From NCBI RefSeq assembly GCF_000002425.4, contig NC_037260.1, forward strand, positions 14,563,329 to 14,627,328: a stretch of DNA of 64,000 nucleotides, in the 5' to 3' direction. The stretch is from Physcomitrium patens (lineage: Eukaryota; Streptophyta; Bryopsida; Funariales; Funariaceae). The translations under genes were made by a program, and so were the position numbers. Each line of letters begins with the position of its first letter. The stretch's first letter is position 1. Below the pieces are notes generated by a model. That model was not told the origin of the DNA. It saw only the letters and a list, made by a program, of their open reading frames with translations, and did not search any database. Shown one piece after another: positions 1 to 11,153 of the stretch.

Positions 1-459
1 TTGAGGTTGATCCATGTAGATGTCTTCTTTCAAACTTCCATTCAAGAAAGCCATCTTCACATCCATTTGATGCATCTCCAAATCCATTGCTGCCCCAATT
101 GCCACAATGGTTCTAATAGTGGTGAATTTAGCCACAGGAGTAAATATCTCATTGAAATCTACACCAGTAACTTGTGAATAGCCTTTGGCAACCAATCTAG
201 ACTTATATCTCACAATATTGCCCATTGCATCTCTTTTGGTTCTAAACACCCACTTACAACCAATTGAAGATCGATTTGGTGGAAGTTGAGTCAATTCCCA
301 TGTTCCACTATCCATGAGTGATTTGTATTCTTCTTGCATAGCATTCTCCCACTTCAATGCATTTGTGGACTTCATTGCATCACATAAATTCAATGGATCA
401 ATAAGAAGTGCAATATTGGCATGTTCTTCACTTACTTGAGGAAAGATGTGGTCCTTCCA
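1..459 (-). pseudogene. copia reverse transcriptase, N-terminal part
   Basis: The minus-strand translation shows the copia RT opening: a KWENAMQEEYKSLMDSGTW-type stretch, GCKWVFRTKRD, RLVAKGYSQ, GVDFNEIFTPVAK, and near the edge QMDVKMAFLNG, which carries the first catalytic Asp. RT copies retrotransposon RNA to cDNA in the cytoplasmic particle. The frame is the same as the upstream integrase but is cut from it by a TAG at 460-462 where a Trp codon is expected (the next residue is W). The YVDD box and RNase H are beyond the window edge. Confidence 0.85.
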
Positions 460-1662
460 CTATTCACCACGTGGTTTTCTTTCTCTCAAAGGATATCTCC
501 TTTCATTTGAAGAAGACCCTTCTTCTTGCATTCCATCCTTCTTCTTCTTCAATGCTTGTCTTTTCTCATTCAAAGGTTGATATTCTTCATCATCATCATC
601 ACCTTCAATATCTTCATTGTCTTCATTGTTGGTTCTAGCAATTGAAGGCACACTATGATTTACTTTCTTTGGCACTTGATCTTGACTTCTATTTCTTCCA
701 TCCTCATTCTCATCATCTTCTTCTTCTTTCTTTGCTGAACTTGAAGATGTGTCCACAAACACATCTTTACTCCCACTTGAACACTCTTTTAAGTGCTCAA
801 AAGCACTCTTATGTTCCAAAAATTCTACATCAGGACTTTTGATGATCTTCTTGGTTTCTAAACATATTAGCCTATATGCTTTGATACCTTCACAATATCC
901 AACAAATACACATTTTGTACTTTTTCTATAAAGTTTGGACCTCATACAATTTGGTACCTTTGCATAAGCAATGCATCCAAAAATCCTCATGTGAGAAATA
1001 CAAGATTTCTTCCTACTCCAAGCTTCTTATGGAGTCATTGATATAAGTGCACTTGTAGGGCACCTATTCTTTGTGTACACCACATTTACCACACCTTCCG
1101 CCCAATACTTATGCCCAAGATTTTGTGTATGAAGCATACTCTTTGCCATCTCGACAATGGTACGATTTGCTCTTTTAGTAACTCCATTTTGTTGTGGAGT
1201 ATAAGGAGTAGAGGTTTGTTTTATAATACCTTGAATCTTCATAAAGTCATCAAAATGCTTTGATATGTATTCACCTCCATTGTCCGTTCTCAATACTTTG
1301 ATCTTGCATTCACATTGTTTCTCTACAAGAGCCTTAAATTCCTTTAACTTTGAGAAATATTCACTTTTAGCTTTAATGATGTAAATCCACACCTTTCTTG
1401 AGAAATCATCAATGAATGTAACAAAGTACCTTGCTCCTCCAATTGATGGTGTCTTCATTGGTCGACAAACATCTCAGTGCACAATCTCCAACAATTTTTT
1501 TGTACGTGTTGCAACTCCACTTGAAAATGAAGCCCTTTGTTGTTTGCCTTGTATACATCCTTCACAAGTAAGTGTCATGGCATTGTGGCTGAATTGACTA
1601 AGATCCAAGCCACTTACCATGGATTGGAGCTCCTTCATGCATTTGACATTCAAATGACTAAG
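460..1662 (-). pseudogene. copia integrase (GAG-pre-integrase, core, C-terminal linker)
   Basis: Integrase inserts cDNA into the host genome. Visible in order: the HLNVKCM and CEGCIQGKQ zinc-binding segment (1500-1660), the core with FIDDFSRKVWIY (first Asp), RTDNGGEY (second Asp), then PQQNGVTKRANRT where copia elements normally have NGVAER. The catalytic Glu is therefore Lys. After a TAA at about 1026 (TP*EAW) the domain continues with MRIFGCIAYAKVP and VFVGYCEGIKAYRL, then an acidic low-complexity linker ending PLRERKP before RT. At least three in-frame stops, and a lost active-site Glu, make this inactive. Confidence 0.88.
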
Positions 1663-2934
1663 TCATTGATGCCAAATTCCAAACTTGTCTTGATCTTGTG
1701 GAAAATCAGTAAATATCGCCACTTCAACTCCATTCACCTTTTTGCAATTGATAAAGTAGAGATTTCCATCTCTAAGGCCTTTGACAACATGTTGGCCATC
1801 CAATGTCTTGACAAAACATCCATTTATGTCAAATTGAACCTTATAACCATGTGATATAAGTTTGCTCACTGAAAGGAGGTTCTTCTTCATTTTTGGCACA
1901 TGTAGGACTTCTTTCAATCTAATCCTCTTCATTTGGTCCTTCACAACAATCTCCACTACAATGGAGTCAATTCCAATGGCTTGTACCATGCCATTGTCTC
2001 CCAACCACACTTTTGTTGCTAAAATTTCTTCATAAGTATCAAATGAATACTTGTATGGTGTCATGTGCTTAGTAGCACCTGAATCTATAATCCACTTTGA
2101 TATGGCAAACATGGAGGCTCCTTCCTTTGCCAAGAAAGCATACTCATCTCCACCAAAACTATTACTAGCATTGTTTGCATTCTCCCTATCTCCTTTCTTC
2201 GCCTTGTAGTAATTTCTAGTAAAATGACCTGGTTTCCTACAAATATAGTAATTCTTCATATTGCTTTTTGAATTATCATGTTGGTGAGAATAGCTACCTT
2301 TGCCTTGTTTTAAAAATAAAGCCGAATCATCACTTATAAGCTTCTTTTCTTTCGTCTTGGTCACTTCATGGGCAAGTCTTGACGTGACAAAGTTCATGGT
2401 AAGCTCTTTCATATTGATAGACTCCAATGCCACAATGAAGTAGTTGTAGGATTCAAGAGGGCTCATGAGCAATGTCAACACAATGTCCTTATCATCAACT
2501 GGTTTATCAATAACTACTAGTTGGTTAGAAAGTGCTTTTATCTTGTTAACATGAGCGATGAGGTCATCTCTTTCTTCCATCTTTACTGTCAAGAATTTCC
2601 TCCTTGTCCAAAGGATGTTGGCAAGGTTTCTACTCTCATAGATGTTGCAAAGAGTCTTCCATGCTTCCGCTAGTCCATTACAAGCTATAACATGTGAAAA
2701 ATTGGCATCATCAAGGTTTATTACAATCATCTCAATAGCCTTTCTTTTATGACGTTTGTACTCCTTCTTCACTTTGATATCAGCATTGTCACTTGGAGGG
2801 TCTTCACTTTCATCAACAATGTCCCAAATGTCCAATGAAGCCAACAAAAGCTCCATTTTCTTCTTCCAATGGTAAAAGTTGTCACCCCTAAACTTTTCAA
2901 TCACTCTCAAGCTCTCACCCTCACTTGAAACCAT
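1663..2934 (-). pseudogene. copia gag and protease
   Basis: 423-codon open stretch beginning with ATG at 2934. The N-terminal capsid-like UBN2/retrotran_gag region has KFRGDNFYHWKKKMELLL and later EAWKTLCNIYES. A zinc knuckle near residue 230 is degenerate (YYICRKPGHFTRNYY): the first and last Cys are Tyr, so RNA binding is doubtful. The aspartic protease motif IIDSGATKHMT follows at about residue 282 with the canonical DSG. The segment ends at a stop just before HLNVKCM of the GAG-pre-integrase motif, where an Arg codon (CGA to TGA) is the likely ancestor. Confidence 0.88.
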
Positions 2935-3261
2935 GTCTAAAGAAGGGATGTATGAAAGAAAATCAAGAAAAGAAGATATAGAACTCTCAAAATCAACAAG
3001 AAGGTGTTCCTACCTTAAAAACCCAGAATGCCCTCTTTATAAGTAAACAAGTGATTTCACTCTTGTATCACTCTCAACTTCACATATAAGACTTCTTACA
3101 AGTCTTATACTCTATCTGAACCTCTTGTATAAGCTTTGCCACTCTTCAATCACCCTTCTTTTGTCACAAAATACTTCTAACCACATAGAAAAAACTTCTT
3201 GTGAAAATAGATCAATCTCTTAAGAAGTTAAGTACATGAACGCACAAATTTAGAATACCAA
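2935..3261 (-). other. copia leader and degenerate primer-binding site
   Basis: Untranslated leader between gag ATG and 5' LTR. The last bases before the LTR (about 3249-3260 on plus) end in ATACCA, as in the 3' end of initiator tRNA-Met, but the preceding bases are altered. I read this as a decayed iMet primer-binding site. Nothing else coding is seen. Confidence 0.5.
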
Positions 3262-3745
3262 TGATAAATCTCACCAAAGAAATAAAATACTAGAGTTCTA
3301 AAATATTATTATATAAAACCTAACAACAACAAAGACTATATGTGCACTTATCAATAAATAAGAGCAAAATTACATCAATAATTAGATGTATAAGAAGGAT
3401 TAGAAGATAACAAACTCAAACTTCAGTAATAACTATAAGATCTACTCCATACAACAAGAAAGACTTCAAAGTACTTCAAAACTCACAAGTAAAGGTAAGT
3501 GGGCCCATAATCTATTAAGAAAATAAGTACTTAGAAGACACAACACTTAGCATCAGCAAGATTGCATACAAAGAGAGTATGGAGTAAGATATCTCTCACT
3601 TCCAACATCCATTACTTATAGGTGGTAGTTGCTGCCCAAAAAGACAATGTCTACTCTTTGACTTTTACACACATGGCCCTAGGATCCTTTTGGCATCTCA
3701 CGAGTCTCAAGAATATCCTATGTCCAATACTAATTACTCTTACGT
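3262..3745 (-). repeat. copia 5' LTR, partial
   Basis: Starts with TGATAAATC immediately right of the putative primer site. On the minus strand it has a TATA-like CCTATAAGTA near 3615. The right limit is not visible because Elem1 begins at 3746. The last ~85 bp (about 3662-3745) reappear, roughly 80% similar, at 12155-12240 to the right of Elem1, so the LTR either contains a diverged tandem repeat or the junction was rearranged. Confidence 0.5.
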
Positions 3746-3917
3746 TGTCGTATTACGTGCTTTCCTGCTCGAGAACGCGCCGAGAGTCTGGCTGTAGAAG
3801 GTAGTATGGAGATTCGCCGATAGTCAAGCAGTCTATCAGTTTTTGACTGCTGGAATATAAACGACTGCAACAATGTACCGTAAATCTATACGGATGCTCT
3901 TCGACTGCTTGTCGAAG

Positions 3918-3961
<44 letters not shown>

Positions 3962-4957
3962 ACAGTCAAGAGTATTCAAACCCACTTCATTTAAAAATCC
4001 CGATTCACCATTACAACACTGACTTCAGCATCGATTGCCTTAGTCTTCCCAAAACTCTACGAAGAAGAAAAATCCAAATTCTATGTCTTTCCTTCCCCGA
4101 CCTGAAGCATGAAGCTCCTCTCTCTCATTCCCTTGATCTTCAAAAAAACCTCCAATGAAAACCGAACTGGTAACCTTGTAAAAGCTTGAAAACTAGCTCC
4201 CCCCCCCGATTCCCCTCTAACCTTATCCTCTGAATTTCTTCAATCTTCTGTCTTAGATCCGGAATTGGCTCCCACCTCAAGCTTGGATCCAAAATTGGCT
4301 CTCGCCGTCAAGCTTTCTCCTCCGTTTTTACCTTTAAGAAATCCATTTACCGAAAACAACATTCCCTGAAACGGCACAGAGAACAAGACAGCCTGAAATA
4401 GAATCGAACCCCGTAATCGGGACCACATTGAGTCGCCCGACCAATTCAGGTCCTATATTGGGAAAGATGCTCGTAGTAACCTGGATGTTCCCGTAATTAG
4501 ATCATATTGAGTCGCCCGACCAATTCAGGTCCTATATTGGAAAAGATGCCTGTAGTAACCTGGATGTTCCCGTAATTGGGTCAAATTGGTCCTCGCGTCA
4601 GATTGGCTAAGACCCGTAGTAAGACCTAGATTTCCCGTAATTAGACTGCATTGGGTTGACCGGCCAATTCAGGTCTCATATTGGATAAGAGGACCCGGAT
4701 TGGATTATCGAAACTGGATCCAATTGGCTCCTCGAACCCGTCGTGTGAATTGGTCCTTCTCTTCCTGCTGACTCCCGTTATTGGAATCGAATGGAGCATT
4801 TCAGTATGCCCCGGCTGACTGTAACGGAGTGACTGAACCTGACCACTCAGTATTTGTACTGGAGTTGGTCGATGCTCCCAATATTCGAGGTAACTGAATA
4901 TTAATAAAATTCCCCTTTCTTTTTATTTTCACTGTATACTCGTATTACAACACGACA
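3746..4957 (-). repeat. Elem1 3' LTR (1212 bp)
   Basis: TGTCGT...ACGACA termini. Contains a 37-base T tract (3920-3956; poly-A in the sense direction) and an 80-bp tandem repeat from 4410. Nearly identical to 10938-12149. Compared with the Elem2 LTR, the T tract stands where Elem2 has about 200 bp of unique sequence (17587-17785). Confidence 0.95.
4410..4780. repeat. 80-bp minisatellite inside Elem1 LTR
   Basis: Units begin CCCGTAAT at 4410, 4490 and 4569 (80- and 79-bp spacing), then more degenerate units near 4634 and 4790. Units share CGACCAATTCAGGTC and CCTGGATGTT. The same array is in the other LTR at about 11602-11972. Its open frames are repeat artefacts and not genes. Confidence 0.85.
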
Positions 4958-4974
4958 TCCACCCCCTCTGAACC
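4958..4974 (-). promoter_or_regulatory. Elem1 polypurine tract
   Basis: On the minus strand the sequence CAGAGGGGGTGGA abuts the TGTCGT start of the 3' LTR. This is the expected position and composition of the plus-strand DNA primer. Confidence 0.8.
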
Positions 4975-5019
4975 TGTGCATCCTCCGATATGCACCAATT
5001 TATCCAATTGCTGTTTGAT

Positions 5020-6255
5020 TCAGAATATATCTCCTACGTCTTTGTCCAGTTTGTCTTCGTCACCTCCATTATCCATATCACTTTCATCTTCTTGCTGCGG
5101 AATCTCTGTACCTTCATTAAGGTCTTCCATATTCATCTCTGCATGTCTTCGTTTAAATATTTTTACTCGCTTCCCTGCAATTGGTATTTTCAATTTTGTA
5201 CCATCTAACTCCCGTAATGAGTAAGTCGCATTATCATGAACAGTTGTTACAACATATGGTCCAAACCAACATTTTAAAAATTTCCGCAAGATACTATGTT
5301 GATTATCCAGACTATTGTCATAAACAAGTACCCAGTCACCTTTCTCGATTGCTTTTGGTCTCAATCGATGTTGCTTATCAAATCGCGCCTTGTTTTGTAA
5401 CCTTGCTCTTTTTAACCTTTCCAATGCTATCTGGACATCTTCCGTTCTTTGCTCTAATTATCGAATCCTAATAGCCAGAAGTTCTTCTCTTGTCAATCCA
5501 TCTTCCCATGGTAGCATACTCCAAGTAAGTACCTTTTCTTCAATCGACATAATTGGTTTTTGACCTATCATAAGTTCTACTGGCATATATCCTGTCACCG
5601 AACTATGTGTTGTTCGATCAGCCCATAATGCAAATGACAAAAGCCGTGGCCACTCTTTAACCTTCCCATTACAAGCTTTAACCAATGCTTTCACAATCGG
5701 TGGGTGACCGCGTTTGCTTTTCGCATTCCCTTCCGGATTATAAGCAGTAGTCAGTGATAGTTTAACTCCACATTTTTCAAAGAACTTACGAGCTTCTTGT
5801 GCATTTAATTCTCCACGATCTGCAGTGATTTTTCCTACGCATCCGTAGCGGCAAATGACATCTTCAAGCAAAAAACTACAAATCCCTTTTGTAGATTTTG
5901 TCCTCAATGCTCTTCCTTCTACTTGGTTTGATAAATCTTCTCGAGCTAAAACCAAATATCTCATCTGCCATAACCCAACCGGCATAATAATCAAATCAAC
6001 AACCCATTTAAAATGAATAGCCAGAGGATACGTAAGATGAAGACCATCTCGATGTCGGATATTAGAATACGATTGACAGATTTCACATGACTCTACAAAT
6101 GAGAGCACATCTTGATACATATTTTTCCACCAATATCGTTCCTTAAGTTTAGCAAAAGTAGTCCAGATTCTTCTATGCCCTGCCCATAAACTATCATGAA
6201 ACTTCTTTAATAATTTTAGTTTTTCTTCCTTTTTGCCTATCACTCGTCGTGGCAT
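5020..6255 (-). pseudogene. Elem1 integrase
   Basis: HHCC zinc finger (FHDSLWAGH ... CEICQ), core with VVDLIIMP (Asp), ITADRGELDA (Asp), NPEGNAKSKRGHPP, and a C-terminal part with KARFDKQHRLRP, GDWVLVYD, RWFGPYVVTTVHDNATY and an acidic tail. The active-site Glu of the ERGH-type motif is Lys here; relatives at 54.6 kb and 62.9 kb keep Glu (KSERDH, KNEREH). A TAA at 5456-5458 splits the frame where Elem2 has CAA. The frame begins at ATG 6255 inside the overlapping RNase H frame, offset by +1, so no fused product is expected without a shift. Confidence 0.9.
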
Positions 6256-8491
6256 CCCAATTCCTTTCTTCGGTCTCTTCCATAAGAATCCATCTCGAAG
6301 TAAAAAAATATGCTTTTTTTCTTATTTGTTTGAATTTTTTTGTAGACCAATTTCCCTGCTTAATCAAGGTATTCAAGTAATGACCAATATCCAATAATTC
6401 TCCTTCATAAGATTCTTCAAGAAATAGCTTGTCTTCTCTGTTGAGATTTGATATTGAATAGAATTTAAATCCGACATCATCAATGTCTTCAACCATTTCA
6501 TCCTCCCTCTCGTATCTTGCTCGAGATAGCATGTCTGCTACTAAATTATCTTTCCCAGTAACATGCTTAAATTCTGGATTTAATGACTTAATATAAGCAA
6601 TCCATCTCAACATTCCAATATCTGGCGTTGAACAGTTAATAATCATTCCAAGCAATGGCAAGCAATTTGTTTCAATTACTACTACTGCCCCAATCAAATA
6701 GTCCTTTTCAGCTTTCATAGGCAAAACAACTCCCCAAAGTTCTCTTTTGACTTGCAAATATGCACATTGACAAATACTTAAAACTTTAGCTCCAAATCGA
6801 ACTGCAAATCTACTCCCATTCGAATCATCTTGACCCACCGCCCATCCAACGGCAATTGGACTAGCGTCTACAGTAAGAATCACTGGTCTATTGCACTTAT
6901 AATCAACCTTCTTCAATATTAGAGGTGACATCAATAATTTCTTCAATCTTTGCATTGCCTGAATATGCCTTTCTTGCCATTCAAATCGGTAACCCTTGCG
7001 TAACAGTTCATATAATGGATCCGCTATGTGAGCAAAATGAGGGATCCAGATTTGATAAAATACACATGCACCCAAAAGCCTGCGAACCTCTGTTAAAGAA
7101 CCGCAATCCTCTTTCATCCTTCTAATTGCATCAACTTTAGTCGGATTTGGTTTTCTTCCGTAAAATCCACATAAATGTCCAACAATTACAACCTCTCGCA
7201 CTCCATATATGGACTTCATACCCGATAATGTAAGATGAACTTCTCCAAGCCGAGTTAAAATCTTTTCACAATCTTGTATATGATCAACAACATATCTGCG
7301 ACACCCCCTCGTATGTAAAGTTTCATCCTTGTCTCCTTCTCTGCACCCTTTTATAGGAACATCATCTAGAAAAGGCATAGTCTTTTCCGGAATAAAATCT
7401 CTCAATACCTTATTCATCCCATTCATCATATGCGCAACTGAGTTGGTCGTGCCTTGAGGAAGAGTGCACATTCTAACCAATATAAGCGGTGTCCTCATCG
7501 TTGTCATATCTCTACTTCCTTCGGCAAGTTGAAATTGATCATAACCTGAATACAAATCACCCATTGAATAGATCGCCCTTCCAGCAAACGCCTCAGCAAA
7601 TTCATCCACAATAGGTCCAATTCCTGCATTCCTGACAGTTACAGCATTCACCAGCTGCATATCTTGAATAAACCGTAGTGACCCATTGTTCTTAGGTACC
7701 GTAAACCATCGACTAGAATACGGCGCAAATGAAGGTTCTAATATTTTCATCTTTATCTTTTCTTTCAATAGTTCCACCAATTTAGGTAAATGTGCCCTCG
7801 GTACTGGAATCGGTCTTAGATTCCAAGGTACATGTGGTATAGTGAAGATAACCATAGGTGTTATAATATTTGGATCCACACACCCAATTTTATGAGATTC
7901 GAAGGCAAATGATCTATCTTGTTTAGCCAACATCTTTTTGAAGCAAGTAATTTCCTCCGGCAATAAAGAACCATCAGAACCAATCTTCAATTCTACAAGA
8001 GTCTCTTCAGTAAACTGATGTCCAATACTCATTGGATCTCTTAAACTTGCTTCTTTTGATGCTTCTCCTATTTGTTCTTTAGAATCCTTTGGTAATGGTC
8101 CGGCAACAGGCTTTACCTTCTTATTTGTCGTTTTATATCTCGTCTCTACTGTGACTTCTGGTGCTTGAAAAGATTCAAGCATGGTATAAACCTCTCTCGA
8201 ATGAATCTCAACAATCTTATCATTATTCCCTAACCCAATAGATGTAATCAATTCCAATGAATCTTCCAGCCCATTTTCTTCATAAACACCCAAAATCCTC
8301 TCATCATCTTGCAATGTACCTATCTTGCATAACTGTCCTTCAATATCATATAATCTTTTTCTTTCTTTTCTTTTAAAATCATCAACTTTCTTATACATAA
8401 TATTTCCATTCTCCAATATACCAATAAAACTCGCATCAAAGGCACCTTCATCTCGCGAGAGTACCTCCTCTTTTGTACCTCCATAATCTCG
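6194..8491 (-). pseudogene. Elem1 reverse transcriptase and RNase H
   Basis: Open for about 740 codons. RT blocks: WFTVPKNNGSLRFIQDMQ, YSMGDLYSGYDQFQLAEG (catalytic Asp), LPQGTTNSVAHMMN, then MPFLDDVPIKG, i.e. an FLDD active-site box. RNase H: LTVDASPIAVGWAVG (Asp), KRELWGVV (Glu), VVIETNCLPLLG and NLVADMLSRA (Asp). The third RNase H acidic position is Asn (ETN); related copies have IDCLPLL. The frame is -1 relative to gag-protease and begins immediately after the protease-frame stop at 8494. It ends 62 bases after the integrase ATG, in a region with an A7 and a T7 run. Confidence 0.92.
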
Positions 8492-8493
8492 CT

Positions 8494-9432
8494 TTACAGT
8501 GGTACCTCTCCAAAATCCTTAAATCCTTCAACAATCTTTGGCAATGGTTTCTCCTTCAACCTATCTCGATTCCGTTCATGGTTAGGAGGTACTGTTAGAA
8601 ATTGTACAGCTTTCCTTTCATCTTCGCTCCGTACCCTTGCATAAGCAGAACCATCGTCAAGTACCTTTGTTTCCATCCGTGTTGCCGTGATATAAGGTTG
8701 TCTTAAAATCAACGGATAAGACGTTGTATCTTGAACGAAGAAATGTTGCTCCGTCGCAACATCCCCAATCTGAATTCTGACATGTGGACAAGCTCCATAT
8801 AATTCGCCTCGTGTGTTATTAGCTGCTCGTATTGCCCATCCATGTTCCATATCAATTGGCCATTTTTGCTTCTTATAAAGATCTTTAGAAATGAGATTTA
8901 TTTCAGAACCATGGTCGACTAAAGCAACAATTGGTTCTTCTATATCTCATACTTTCACCAATACCTCAGTAGTTGTCCTTGCCCAATGCTTTCGAGTATA
9001 ATGGCTCAAAGTTTCTATTTCCTTGTCACTAGAATCTTTGCAACGTACTCGTTGATAATACCCATTCTTTTCATTTGTTGGTTGCTTGTAACCAATATCA
9101 ACCTCTTCTTCATCTCTACATATTCTTGCATCAATAGCATGACTCATTCCAGTTTCGTCCATTAATTGCCTCTTTTGCTTAATGTTGTCAATGATAACAT
9201 CATAAAATTCCTTCTTTGCAATTCCCAAGACTTCTTTCAATGTGAATTCCACCTTAGCGTTTAATATACGTTCTTTCAACACCCCTTTCAAATTTGTTGC
9301 CGCTTCAATGTCAGAAAGTAGCGTATAAGCAATTGATTTGCCCTTATCTTTTGTCTCTGTTGTTTTTTCTCTCAATGATGCTGAGGTATCCTTTACAAGC
9401 AATTCTTGTGAAGCTGCCTCCCGAGCCTTGTC
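8494..9432 (-). pseudogene. Elem1 gag C-terminus and aspartic protease
   Basis: A lysine-rich spacer is followed by the retropepsin motif VALVDHGSEINL (about 8895-8935), then HGWAIRAANNTRGELYGACP, VQDTTSYPLIL, PYITATRMETKVLDDGSAYARV and NHERNRD. The active-site triplet is DHG instead of DTG/DSG, and is the same in Elem2 and E2. A TGA at 8944-8946 (GGA in Elem2) interrupts it. It closes with EVPL-stop at 8494, after which the reading continues in the -1 frame as RT. Confidence 0.85.
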
Positions 9433-10791
9433 TCCTCAAGTTTGCCTCTTAAAAGAATTTCCTTCTCTAGTATCATCAAAATTTCCTCGTCTTTTTTCTT
9501 CCATCAAAGCTTCATGTTGGCTCTTAGCAATATATGCATGAACTGAAAGAGACTCAACAGGATCCTCCCAACCTGTTCTTCCTCGTATTGTAGCTGCAGT
9601 TCTCAATAACGCTTCTCGAGGTAATTTCCCTTCTTGCATTGTAGAAACGGCAGAAGCCCAAAACTCACTAGTTTCCGTACTTCCACCAATTTCATCATCT
9701 ACTCTAGCACCATAACTTGCACTTTCTCGTACTACTGTTTCATGCTCTTTTAAGTAATCTTGAACCAATGCTCTCATTTCTTCCTTGCCAAAATTGGTTT
9801 GAAGAAGATCCTTCCTATCTTTCAATGCTATCTTCCCATCTTTCCAGCAAATAATTCCCTGCCGTATCATATTATTAAATTCATTGCAATCTTTTCTAGT
9901 GTGTGAAGCATCATCACACCAAATGCATCTTTGTACATATCCTTGTTTTGAAACATTCATCGAATTATTTATAGAAGTATTCTCTTCAAGTCTTGCCAAT
10001 TTGATTTGAAGATCTCGCATTCCTCGTATAATTTCTTCCATCCCCATATCTGCTTTCTTTGACAAGGATGTCGAAGGTTGAACTATAGGCATTGTCAGTG
10101 GTGTTGTACGTACTGGAGCTTTGGGTGCTTGTACTGTTTTTGGAATATTGCTCCTATCCTTCCTCCTTTCTTTTTTTGTAAGCAACCCCACCGCATCTTC
10201 AACGTTCTTCCACTTCGTTGTCAATCCTTCATCTTCTTCTTTGTCTTCAAAAAGGGGTTCTAATTTCTCTTGCAATTCTCCATCAGCAGCTTGAAGAAAT
10301 AGATCAACTTTGTTCGGCTCCAATGTCAATTTTTCTACCTTCGATAATTGAGAGTACTGCCTCTCAAATTCCCTTAGTAGCTCTGTTGCTTGAAAAATTC
10401 TTATTAGGCCGTCAATCCATCCCAGAAAGAGCTTTTTAGTAACGCGATCAGCATCTTCCAAGAAATATTCGTCTTTCAATGCATGTGAAAAATCCTCCCA
10501 TGAATTCCCACAACGATCCGTAATCGATGTAATGTGGTCCCTTATCTTCGATATCGTGGCAAGTCCAAATAGTGCAACCATTTTCTTTTTTGAAACCCGA
10601 TTTAATTCCATTTCACGAACATAACATCTTAAATACCTTGAAATATTCCTCCCATCAAATTGATCAATTTTATTGACCACTGCTTGCAATGCTTTGGTTG
10701 CCAAAGCTTCCTTTCGATCATTGCTTTGCTATTGCTGCATTGACAATGAGAAGGCTTGAAACAAACTAGCAATAGACGGATCCATGTGCAT
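9433..10791 (-). pseudogene. Elem1 gag
   Basis: First in-frame ATG is at 10791 (MHMDPSIASLFQ). Features: capsid-like region with KIDQFDGRNISRYLRCYVREMEL, HALKDEYFLEDADRVTKK, ERQYSQLSKVEKLTLEP, VDLFLQAADGELQEKL, a coiled stretch IIRGMRDLQIKLARLEEN and one zinc knuckle CIWCDDASHTRKDC (CX2CX4HX4C) near 9890-9935. A TAG near 10733-10735 and a TGA at 9433-9435 (CGA in Elem2) break the frame. Gag forms the particle that packages element RNA. Confidence 0.88.
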
Positions 10792-10915
10792 ACCTTGTCC
10801 TTTAGAAGACTCTCCACGAGAAACTTCTCCCAAAAATCCTTCAAAATTTTTATTTTCGTTTTCCAAAAAAATAAAGATAAAATCAACCGAAATCCAATAC
10901 CTTCTACCTCAAGCT

Positions 10916-10933
10916 TTCACGTCGGGTTCACCA
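10916..10933 (-). promoter_or_regulatory. Elem1 primer-binding site, tRNA-Trp type
   Basis: The plus strand ends CACGTCGGGTTCACCA four bases before the LTR. This matches, from memory, the 3' end with CCA of plant nuclear tRNA-Trp, so the minus strand carries an 18-base complement starting TGGTGAACCC. It is the site where first-strand synthesis begins. Confidence 0.75.
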
Positions 10934-10937
10934 CTTA

Positions 10938-11117
10938 TGTCGTATTACGTGCTTTCCTGCTCGAGAACGCGCCGGGCGTCTGGCTGTAGAAGGTAGTATG
11001 GAGATTCGCCGATAGTCAAGCAGTCTATCAGTTTTTGACTGCTGGAATATAAACGACTGCAACAATGTACCGTAAATCTATACGGATGCTCTTCGACTGC
11101 TTGTCGAAGTCTTTTTT

Positions 11118-11153
<36 letters not shown>

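Larger units (their letters stand above)
1..3745 (-). mobile_element. Ty1/copia LTR retrotransposon, 3' part outside window
   Basis: Reading leftward on the minus strand the order is 5' LTR, gag, protease, integrase, reverse transcriptase. Integrase before RT is diagnostic of Ty1/copia. The gag-pol frame is continuous from 2934 to the window edge with about four in-frame stops and no frameshift seen, so it is a degraded single-polyprotein element. RNase H and the 3' LTR lie to the left of base 1. The right end of the 5' LTR is unresolved because Elem1 starts at 3746. Confidence 0.9.

Noticed and set aside
3920-3956. Poly-A tail of a processed pseudogene or LINE
   Set aside because: Present in both LTRs at the same place with no target duplication around it and no upstream gene body.
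4586-4771. 61-codon open frame, repeated at 11778-11963 and partly at 24605
   Set aside because: Lies within the tandem repeats of the Elem1 LTR; identical copies reflect LTR identity and not coding constraint.
6925-7125. Plus-strand open frames opposite Elem1 RT and gag
   Set aside because: Antisense shadows of well supported minus-strand domains.
10916-10933. Fragment of a tRNA-Trp gene
   Set aside because: Only the 3' terminal bases with CCA are present, four bases from the LTR; nuclear tRNA genes do not encode CCA, so it is a primer-binding site.
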